From Pseudomonadota bacterium (GTDB lineage Bacteria > Pseudomonadota > Alphaproteobacteria > Rhizobiales > Devosiaceae): 12,069 bases of DNA. The position numbers and the translations under genes were made by a program. The stretch is from assembly GCA_023387585.1 (NCBI GenBank), contig JAEWHZ010000348.1:1-12069 (forward strand). The letters run 5' to 3'. Positions 6,837 through 12,069 of the stretch are shown one piece after another. The first letter of the stretch is position 1, and each line of letters begins with the position of its first letter. The notes beneath the pieces were generated by a model. It worked only from the letters and a program-made list of their open reading frames with translations. It was not told the origin of the DNA and searched no databases.

Positions 6837-8714
6837 CTACTGGAGCAGACGCAGCACGCTCTGGTCTGCCTCCGCCGCCAGCGACAGCGAGGAGGAGGAC
6901 AGCGACTGGCGGGTTTGCAGCGCCAGCAGGTTGGCCGCCTCTTCGTTCATGTCGGCGAGGGTGAGGTTGGCTGCGCCCGTCTCAAGCGTGTTGATCATCT
7001 TCTTGGTGAATTGCTGGCGGTTCTCGACGATCGACAGGTTCTGGCCGAAGGTGGAGGACTGGGTGCGCACATGGCTCAGCGCATCCTTCATCTTGGCCAG
7101 CAGGCCGTCGATATCGGCGTCGGAATCGAGATCCTCCGGCACCAGATTGTAAAGGTCGAGCTTGGCCGCGTTGAGCGCCTCCTCGTCCTTGGTCTGGATG
7201 TCGATCGAGGAGGTGCCGGTATCGTTGAAGGTGATCGTCAGCTTGTCGCCGCGCAGCAGGTTGATGCCGTTGAACGAGGCGTCGTCGCTGAGCTTGTCGA
7301 GCTGGTCGCGCAATTCGTTGAACTGCGAGGTGAGGTCGGCGCGCACCGTGTTGCCGCCGATCCTGGCGTCGGTGGCGGTGCCGGTGATGGTGCCGGAGGA
7401 GTTGACGCCGATGACGCTGAGCTCCTGGGTCGACTGGTTCTCGATGCGCAGCTTGCCGTCGTCGTTGGAGGCGCGGATCTTGCCCTTCAGGTCCGGATGG
7501 GCGTTGATCCGGGAGACCAGCTCGTCGGCATTGTAGTTGATGCCGGTGACGGTCGCGGCTGAGATGCCGACGGTGGAGCCGGTGCCGGTCGAGGACGAGG
7601 TGATGGTGATCGCGTCGCCCGATGCCGAGGCGGTGGCGCCCTCGAGCTTGTCGGAGAGGATCGCGGCGAGTTCGGCGGCGCTGTCGATCGTGCCGTCGGC
7701 ATTGCCGGCCTTGAGCACGTCGGCGCGGGTGATCTCGATGGTCTGGTCGACGCCGTCGATGGTCGTGGTGAAGGCGATCTTGGCGTCCTTGTTGACCTCG
7801 AGCGGCGAGCCGCCCCAGGTGAACGTGGCGGCGCCGCCGGTGCCGGGGGTGGTCGCGGCGCCGGGCGTGGCGGTGGCGCCGGCGATGCCGAGATTGGCGA
7901 CCGTGGCGTCGTTGGTGGTGTTGGTGCCGTTGTCGGTGATGCTGGCGGCGCCGATGGCGACCGTCGAGGCCGTGCCGGTGCTGGCCGAGGTGATGACGAT
8001 CTCGCCGCCGACCACCGCGGCGCTGGCGCCGGTGAGCTGATCGTTGATGACGTCGGCCAGGTCCTGGTTGCTGGCGATGTCGCCGCCGGTCACGCCGGCT
8101 GAGGTCAGGGCGGCCGCGTCGATGTCGATGGTCTGGGGCGTGCCGTCGATGGTGATCGCGAAGGACACGGTGTCGTCGCCCAGGCCGAGCGGGCCGGTCA
8201 CCGAGAAGGCGGCCGAGCCGCTGGTGGGCGTTGCGGTGCCTGCGGTGCCGGGCGTGCCGGTCACGGGGCCGGCCAGCCCCATGGCGGTGTTGGTCAGGCC
8301 GGTGTTCTGCAACCCGACGGAGCGGGTGAGGGCGCCCAGCGCCCCCCCGGTGAAGGAGATGTCGCCGGTGGCGCCGGGGGAGATTTCGAAGGACTCGGTC
8401 TGGAACGATTTGTCCTGCCGGGCCTGACGCAGCACCGACTGCATCGATTCGAGCGCCTTGGTGATGGCGGTCAGGCCGTTATCGGCGGCTTCCAGGGTCT
8501 GGATGCCGTTGGCCATCGAATCCATCAGCGCGTTGAGATCGCCGGCCCGCGCGTTGAGCGCCGAGGCGGTGAAGAAGTTAGTGGGGTTGTCGAGGGCGGA
8601 GTTCACCTTGTTGCCGGTCGCCAGACGCTCCTGCGTCTTGGCCATCATGCTGGCGGTGTTCTGGAGGGAAAGCAGGTTCGAGCGAACGGCTTTCGACAAA
8701 GAGATATCGGACAT
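6837..8714 (-). CDS. Flagellin B (second flagellin, long form)
   Basis: This 625-residue flagellin is a filament subunit exported by the flagellar type III system. The N-terminal D0/D1 helices start MSDISLSKAVRSNLLSLQNT and include LATGNKVNSALDNPTNFFTA. The C-terminal D1/D0 region contains NLSIVENRQQFTKKMINTLE and ENQS earlier, and ends LSLAAEADQSVLRLLQ. The centre has two beta-rich modules (about 167-262 and 296-392) separated by Ala/Thr/Gly/Pro linkers, then KIRASNDDGKLRIENQSTQE. There is no cysteine. The start ATG 8714 was chosen because the paralogue begins at the same residue and GAGGA lies nine bases upstream (8724-8728); an in-frame GTG at 8741 would add nine residues absent from the paralogue. 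It is far longer than the roughly 270-residue Caulobacter flagellins because of the central modules. I assign no fljK-style letter, because the paralogue correspondence is unclear. Confidence 0.95.
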   Translation of the reverse strand: MSDISLSKAVRSNLLSLQNTASMMAKTQERLATGNKVNSALDNPTNFFTASALNARAGDLNALMDSMANGIQTLEAADNGLTAITKALESMQSVLRQARQDKSFQTESFEISPGATGDISFTGGALGALTRSVGLQNTGLTNTAMGLAGPVTGTPGTAGTATPTSGSAAFSVTGPLGLGDDTVSFAITIDGTPQTIDIDAAALTSAGVTGGDIASNQDLADVINDQLTGASAAVVGGEIVITSASTGTASTVAIGAASITDNGTNTTNDATVANLGIAGATATPGAATTPGTGGAATFTWGGSPLEVNKDAKIAFTTTIDGVDQTIEITRADVLKAGNADGTIDSAAELAAILSDKLEGATASASGDAITITSSSTGTGSTVGISAATVTGINYNADELVSRINAHPDLKGKIRASNDDGKLRIENQSTQELSVIGVNSSGTITGTATDARIGGNTVRADLTSQFNELRDQLDKLSDDASFNGINLLRGDKLTITFNDTGTSSIDIQTKDEEALNAAKLDLYNLVPEDLDSDADIDGLLAKMKDALSHVRTQSSTFGQNLSIVENRQQFTKKMINTLETGAANLTLADMNEEAANLLALQTRQSLSSSSLSLAAEADQSVLRLLQ

Positions 8715-8723
8715 CGACAACAA

Positions 8724-8728
8724 TCCTC
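8724..8728 (-). promoter_or_regulatory. Ribosome binding site deciding the flagellin B start
   Basis: GAGGA on the minus strand, nine bases before ATG 8714, supports initiation at MSDISLSK rather than at the in-frame GTG 8741. A GGCC-loop-GGCC hairpin at 8735-8747 lies just upstream in the leader. That leader is where FlbT regulation would be expected to act. Confidence 0.7.
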
Positions 8729-8784
8729 GGCCCCGGCCCACATGGCCATCACTGAGGGTGTTCTAGTCCTTGTTTCCTTAAAGC

Positions 8785-8800
8785 GGCGTTAACCATGCCG
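8785..8800 (-). promoter_or_regulatory. Candidate sigma-54 promoter for flagellin B
   Basis: Read on the minus strand, CGGCATGGTTAACGCC has GG and GC 10 nt apart and keeps GGCA in the -24 box, but the -12 box is ACGC instead of TTGC. Transcription would start near 8774, giving a leader of about 60 nt. The match is clearly poorer than that before flgE, so this is a suggestion. Confidence 0.35.
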
Positions 8801-8854
8801 ATTTGGAAAGCGGAAACCATAAGGTCGTGCCGCCGGAGCGTTTCCAGAACGCGA

Positions 8855-8881
8855 AAGGGGCGGGCCATCGGCCCGCCCCTT
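8855..8881 (-). terminator. Perfect 12-bp hairpin terminator after flagellin A
   Basis: AAGGGGCGGGCC pairs without mismatch with GGCCCGCCCCTT around loop GAT (minus strand). The T residues at its end run into TTTCGCG, and AAAAC precedes it. It lies 22 bases beyond the flagellin A stop (8904) and separates its message from the flagellin B promoter region. On the plus strand it is followed by TTGTTTT and would also terminate any antisense transcript. Confidence 0.85.
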
Positions 8882-8903
8882 GTTTTCGTTCTATGCGAAC
8901 CGA

Positions 8904-10781
8904 TCAGCGGATCAGCTGAAGGATCGACTGATCCGCCTGGGCGGCCAGCGAGAGCGAGTTGGACGACAGCGACTGGCGGGTCTGCAGGGCCAGCAGGTTG
9001 GCGGCTTCCTCGTTCATGTCGGCCAGCGTCAGATTGGCGGCGCCGGTCTGGAGCGTGTTGACCATGTTCTTGGTGAACGCCTGGCGGTTCTCGACGATCG
9101 ACAGGTTCGAGCCGAAGGCCGAGGACTGCGAGCGGACGTCGTTCAGCGCCGTCTTCAGGTCGCCGAGCAGCGTGTCGATATTGGCGTCGCTGTCGAGTTC
9201 CTTGTCCTCGATGTCGAAGATCGAGAGATTGGCGGCGTTGATCTGCTCTTCACCCATGGTCTGGATGTCGATCGAGGAGGTGCCGGTCTCGTTGAAGGTG
9301 ATCGTCAGCTTGTCGCCGCGCAGCAGGTTGATGCCGTTGAAGGAGGCATCGTCGGCCAGCTTGTCGAGCTGGTCGCGCAGCTCGTTATACTGGTTGGCGA
9401 GGTCGGCACGCACCGTGTTGCCGCCGATCTTGGCGTCGTTGTTCGTGCCGGTGATCAGGCCCGACGAGTTGACGCCGTTGACGTTCAGTTCCTGGGTCGA
9501 CTGGTTCTCGATGCGCAGCTTGCCATCGTCGTTGGAGGCGCGGATCTTGCCGCTCAGCGAGGAGTCGGCATTGATCCGAGCCACCAGCTCGTCGGCATTG
9601 TAGTTGAGCCCCGTGACCTCGGCTGCGCTCAGGCCGAAGGTCGCGTCGGCGCCCATGGTGTCCGACGTCATGGTGATCGTGTTGCCGGAAGCCGCGAAGG
9701 TAGCGCCTTCCACCTTGCTCGACAGGATCGCCGCGAACTCTTCGGCATTGTTGATCGTGCCGTCGCCATTGCCGGCCTTGAGCACGTCGGCACGCGTGAT
9801 CTCGATCGTCTGCTCCTCGCCGCCGATATTGGCGGTGAAGGCGATCTTGGCCTCCTTGTTGACCTCGAGGGGCGAACCGCCCCAGGTGAGCGTGCTGGTG
9901 GCGGCGACGCCGGTAACGCCGGTCACGCCATCCGAGCCGGCAGTGCCCGAGACGGCGGAGGCGAGGCCCACGCCGGCCGCAGTCGTCGTAGTGCTGCCGG
10001 CGGTGCCGCCGATCGTCGCAGCGCCGATGCTGATGTTGGAGGTGGTGCCGTCACTGTCCGAGGTGATGGTGATGGTGTTGCCGTCCGCTTCCACGGTGGC
10101 CCCGGTCAGCTTGCCCTCGAGTGCGCTGGCGAAGGTCGCGGCATCGGTCACCGCGGCCCATTCCGTCGCATTGAAGCTGACGTTGGTGGCGGTGCCGCTG
10201 TCGATCGTGACGTCGAAGTTCAGGGTGGCGGCGGTATCGAGCGTGCCCGCCGTGCCGAAGGTGAACGTGGCGGAGCCGCTGGTCGCAGCGACGGCTTCGA
10301 CGCCGTCGACACCGGCAACGCCGGCGGTGCTGGCGGCATCCATGCCCAGCGCGGTGTTGGTCAGCGCGGTGTTCTGCAGGTCGACGGCGCGGTTGAGCGA
10401 ACCGAGGGCGCCGCCCGAGAAGGCGATGCTGCCGGTGGCACCGGAGGAGATTTCGAACGACTGGGTCTGGAACGTCTTGTCCTGACGCGCCTGGCGCAGG
10501 GTCGACTGCATCGATTCGAGCGTCTTGGTGATCGCGCTGAGGCCGTTATCGGCGGCTTCCAGGGTCTGGATGCCGTTGGCCATCGAGTCCATCAGCTGGT
10601 TCAGGTCGCCGGCGCGTGCATTCAGTCCAGCGGCAGTGAAGAAGTTGGTGGGATTGTCGAGGGCGGAGTTCACCTTGTTGCCGGTCGCCAGACGATCTTG
10701 CGTCTTGGTCATCAGGCTTGCGGTGTTCTGGAGGGAAAGCAGATTCGAGCGAACGGCTTTCGACAGAGAGATATCGGACAT
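8904..10781 (-). CDS. Flagellin A (first flagellin, long form)
   Basis: This 625-residue filament subunit is exactly the length of its neighbour and aligns with it without net gaps: the motif WGGSPLEVNK begins at residue 300 in both. The N-terminus MSDISLSKAVRSNLLSLQNT and the C-terminus (NLTLADMNEEAANLLALQTR, LSLAAQADQSILQLIR) are nearly identical to the paralogue. Residues about 145-298 have diverged strongly (for example LNFDVTIDSGTATN and TEWAAVTDAATFASALEGKL), whereas 299-500 stay similar. The start is ATG 10781, with AAGGA eight to nine bases upstream (10791-10795). The gene lies between a terminator on its 5' side (10932-10961) and the hairpin at 8855-8881, so it is probably a single-gene transcript. 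I found no convincing -24/-12 promoter ahead of it, unlike flgE. Confidence 0.95.
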   Translation of the reverse strand: MSDISLSKAVRSNLLSLQNTASLMTKTQDRLATGNKVNSALDNPTNFFTAAGLNARAGDLNQLMDSMANGIQTLEAADNGLSAITKTLESMQSTLRQARQDKTFQTQSFEISSGATGSIAFSGGALGSLNRAVDLQNTALTNTALGMDAASTAGVAGVDGVEAVAATSGSATFTFGTAGTLDTAATLNFDVTIDSGTATNVSFNATEWAAVTDAATFASALEGKLTGATVEADGNTITITSDSDGTTSNISIGAATIGGTAGSTTTTAAGVGLASAVSGTAGSDGVTGVTGVAATSTLTWGGSPLEVNKEAKIAFTANIGGEEQTIEITRADVLKAGNGDGTINNAEEFAAILSSKVEGATFAASGNTITMTSDTMGADATFGLSAAEVTGLNYNADELVARINADSSLSGKIRASNDDGKLRIENQSTQELNVNGVNSSGLITGTNNDAKIGGNTVRADLANQYNELRDQLDKLADDASFNGINLLRGDKLTITFNETGTSSIDIQTMGEEQINAANLSIFDIEDKELDSDANIDTLLGDLKTALNDVRSQSSAFGSNLSIVENRQAFTKNMVNTLQTGAANLTLADMNEEAANLLALQTRQSLSSNSLSLAAQADQSILQLIR

Positions 10782-10931
10782 AAGCCGACTTCCTTTTCTG
10801 GGATACTGGTACTAACGCGCCTCTTCCTGAGACGGGCCAATCCTCGCGGACACCCCATAAGGAACGGTTAAACGGAATACGGGTGTCGGAACTAAATTTT
10901 GCGCCGGCGGCCCGGGCGGTTAATGTCCGGT

Positions 10932-10961
10932 AAAGCAAAACGCCCCGGACGGGCCGAGGCG
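10932..10961 (-). terminator. Rho-independent terminator after the small unknown gene
   Basis: On the minus strand CGCCTCGG pairs with CCGGGGCG (one wobble pair) around loop CCCGT, followed by TTTTGCTTT. This is a textbook terminator 30 bases after the stop at 10991, ending the cheL-flbY-small-gene transcript before flagellin A. An alternative pairing, GTCCGG (10925-10930) with CCGGAC (10945-10950), overlaps it. Confidence 0.8.
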
Positions 10962-10990
10962 TGCGGAAGTTTGCGGAAGATCCTGCGAGA

Positions 10991-11320
10991 TCAGGCTTCG
11001 AGATCGCGCAGGCGCAGATCGGATTCGGGAGGAGTCCAGCCGGGGCGGATGTAGGACTCGCCGGGCATTGCCGGCCGGGGCGGCAGGGCGCCTGCGAGTA
11101 CGGCGGCCAGGAAGGGGGCCCCGCCGCCGGAATCGCGATCCTCGTGCTTTTCCGGGTCGGGCCGGCGCCGGCCGCGCCGAGCCTGGGGACGGGCATCGGC
11201 CGAGGCCTCCGCCGGCCTCACGCTCAGTTCACCCAGCGCGCGTTCGCCGTCGAGGCGCGGGCGCGGCTCGACCGGGCCCGCCGCGATCGGCATTGCAGGG
11301 GGAGGCGCTACAAGGCTCAT
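10991..11320 (-). CDS. Small Pro/Arg-rich protein of unknown function
   Basis: I do not recognise this 109-residue protein. It starts at ATG 11320 behind a strong AAGGAG seven bases upstream. It begins MSLVAPPPAMPIAAGPVEPR, has a very basic stretch (QARRGRRRPDPEKHEDRD, about 47-64), then GGGAPFLAAVLAGALPPRP and ends IRPGWTPPESDLRLRDLEA. There is no signal peptide; the FLAAVLAG segment is too short and too weakly hydrophobic for a clear membrane span. The N-terminal half looks disordered. Third codon positions are GC-rich like the neighbours, and a terminator follows, both supporting a real gene. It lies 131 nt after the FlbY/FlgN-like gene and before flagellin A, so a flagellar role such as a regulator, export helper or chaperone partner is possible but unproven. 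Confidence 0.7.
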   Translation of the reverse strand: MSLVAPPPAMPIAAGPVEPRPRLDGERALGELSVRPAEASADARPQARRGRRRPDPEKHEDRDSGGGAPFLAAVLAGALPPRPAMPGESYIRPGWTPPESDLRLRDLEA

Positions 11321-11451
11321 CGCACAGCTCCTTGCGGGGCCGGGCGCGCATACGATCTTCCTGCGCTCTCCGGCATCATCGCGCAGTGTGGCGGGGCCGG
11401 TCTTGCCTCAGGCTTGCGCCCGTAGCGCGCCTTTGAATCGAATTGCTCCGA

Positions 11452-11919
11452 TCACAGCGCCCGGTTCACCGCGATGCCGCGTGCGGCTTCGTTGTCGCGC
11501 CGGGGCGCGGCGCCGGGCGCCGAGTAGGTCTGGGTCCGCGCCGTGCGCCCGGCGATCTCGGCCGCATCGCTCAACACGTCCTCGGTCACCATGCGGGCGG
11601 TGGCGATGACGCGCAAATTCTCGGCCATCTGCGTCGCCAGCCGCTCATGGCCGGTACGCAGCCGGGCCAGCGGGTCCGGGGCCTCGTGCTGCAGGCGCTG
11701 CGCCTGGCGCTGCACCGAGCGCGCCAGCGTCACATAGTCCTGCGCGAGCCGCGATTTCTCGGCCGTCACCGGCGCGGATTCGCGCATGCGCCCGGCGCGC
11801 AGCAAGGTGGTCTCGGCGCTCATCGCCTCGACGAACAGCGCCAGCGCCTGTTCGGTGCGCAGGATCAGCTCCTGGGCCGGAAGGCCGTCAAGGGCTGCTA
11901 TACGGTCGGCTGCGGACAT
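11452..11919 (-). CDS. flbY: FlbY / FlgN-like flagellar protein
   Basis: This 155-residue protein appears almost all helical, rich in Ala, Glu, Arg and Gln, with coiled-coil character: ILRTEQALALFVEAMSAETT near 19-38 and RLAQDYVTLARSVQRQAQRL near 57-76. Then comes NLRVIATARMVTEDVL at 101-116, followed by TYSAPGA at 131-137. The last two features resemble the end of FlgN, the export chaperone for FlgK and FlgL (N...helix...tYgxxG). From memory, flgI-cheL-flbY is a conserved Caulobacter order, and this gene directly follows a CheL-type gene (its ATG is two bases from the cheL stop), which supports FlbY. The symbol is assigned from context plus weak pattern similarity and is uncertain. The start is ATG 11919, with AGGGAG 12 nt upstream inside cheL, so translation is probably coupled. 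Confidence 0.6.
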   Translation of the reverse strand: MSAADRIAALDGLPAQELILRTEQALALFVEAMSAETTLLRAGRMRESAPVTAEKSRLAQDYVTLARSVQRQAQRLQHEAPDPLARLRTGHERLATQMAENLRVIATARMVTEDVLSDAAEIAGRTARTQTYSAPGAAPRRDNEAARGIAVNRAL

Positions 11920-11920
11920 T

Positions 11921-12069
11921 TTACGGGTTCACTCCCTGATACGCACGGATCGCTTCGGCCGGGGTGGCGCTTGGGCGCTGGCCGGCCATGGCGAGGATGT
12001 CTTCGGTGATGGCGTCGGCGAGGCCCACTCCGCCGGATTCGGCCATGGCCTGGGCGAAATGCTCGGACT
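11921..12069 (-). CDS. cheL: Rod-binding protein (CheL / FlgJ N-terminal family), C-terminal fragment
   Basis: Only the last 49 codons are inside the window; the start lies beyond base 12069. The visible sequence has SEHFAQAMAESGGVGLADAI then TEDILAMAGQRPSATPAEAI and ends RAYQGVNP. The FAQAMAESGGVGLADAI pattern matches the end of the rod-binding domain (FlgJ N-terminal half), which in alphaproteobacteria stands alone as CheL without the muramidase half. Such proteins help assemble the flagellar rod in the periplasm. The TAA stop (11921-11923) is one base from the next start, so the two genes are tightly coupled. Confidence 0.75.
   Translation of the reverse strand, partial: SEHFAQAMAESGGVGLADAITEDILAMAGQRPSATPAEAIRAYQGVNP

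Noticed and set aside
8712..8741. Extended flagellin B start at GTG 8741
   Set aside because: It would add MGRGRGLLS, which has no counterpart in flagellin A, and would bypass the GAGGA site in front of MSDISLSK.
8880..10871. A 663-codon open frame on the plus strand covering all of flagellin A
   Set aside because: It is the antisense shadow of the flagellin gene. GC-rich third positions of the real gene suppress stops on the other strand; the product is low-complexity Val/Gly/Arg with no family signature.
10782..10931. Possible housekeeping promoter before flagellin A (TTGGCC ... GTTAGTAC on the minus strand, near 10810-10843)
   Set aside because: The spacing is about 18 nt and the -10 match to the alphaproteobacterial pattern is partial, so it does not stand out from background.
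10961..11425. A 154-codon plus-strand frame opposite the small unknown gene
   Set aside because: The minus-strand frame has AAGGAG at the right distance and a terminator after it. The plus frame lacks both and would run against every neighbour.
1..12069. CRISPR arrays, tRNA or rRNA genes, insertion sequences and attachment sites
   Set aside because: I saw no regularly spaced short repeats, no RNA gene signatures, no transposase-like protein and no terminal inverted repeats; the repeats present are protein-domain repeats within flagellar genes.

Overview
This window is almost entirely a flagellar filament and hook locus from a GC-rich alphaproteobacterium. The flagellins begin MSDISLSKAVRSNLLSLQN, FlbT and FlaF sit beside them, and a CheL-type rod-binding protein precedes a FlbY/FlgN-like protein. 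This combination points to the Caulobacterales/Maricaulales (Hyphomonadaceae-like) branch. That placement is inferred from gene content and protein style, not from a search.

Layout. Bases 1-134 (minus strand) hold the N-terminus of an unrelated P-loop NTPase. A 284-bp divergent intergenic region follows, with a very good sigma-54 promoter at 354-369. Then comes a plus-strand set: flgE (419-2173, hook), flgK (2242-4050, hook-filament junction 1) and flgL (4065-5948, hook-filament junction 2). A hairpin at 5954-5981 separates flgL from a minus-strand block that converges on it. Read in the direction of transcription, that block is: cheL (C-terminus only, 12069-11921), a FlbY/FlgN-like gene (11919-11452), a small Pro/Arg-rich protein of unknown function (11320-10991), a terminator, flagellin A (10781-8904), a perfect 12-bp hairpin, flagellin B (8714-6837), flbT (6751-6323) and flaF (6372-6007).

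How the genes fit together. FlgE builds the hook, and FlgK and FlgL cap it and join it to the filament. The two flagellins form the filament. FlbT and FlaF are the alphaproteobacterial post-transcriptional regulators of flagellin synthesis. The rod-binding CheL and the FlbY/FlgN-like protein act in rod assembly or as export helpers. The sigma-54 promoter before flgE suits late-class flagellar control as known in Caulobacter.

I found no clearly new system. The main points of interest are: an internal duplication of about 180-residue period in FlgL; two co-linear 625-residue flagellins whose first central module has diverged while the second is conserved; a TTG start for flbT with a 50-nt flbT/flaF overlap; and an unrecognised small protein between flbY and the flagellins. 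No stretch over 300 bases lacks a gene.
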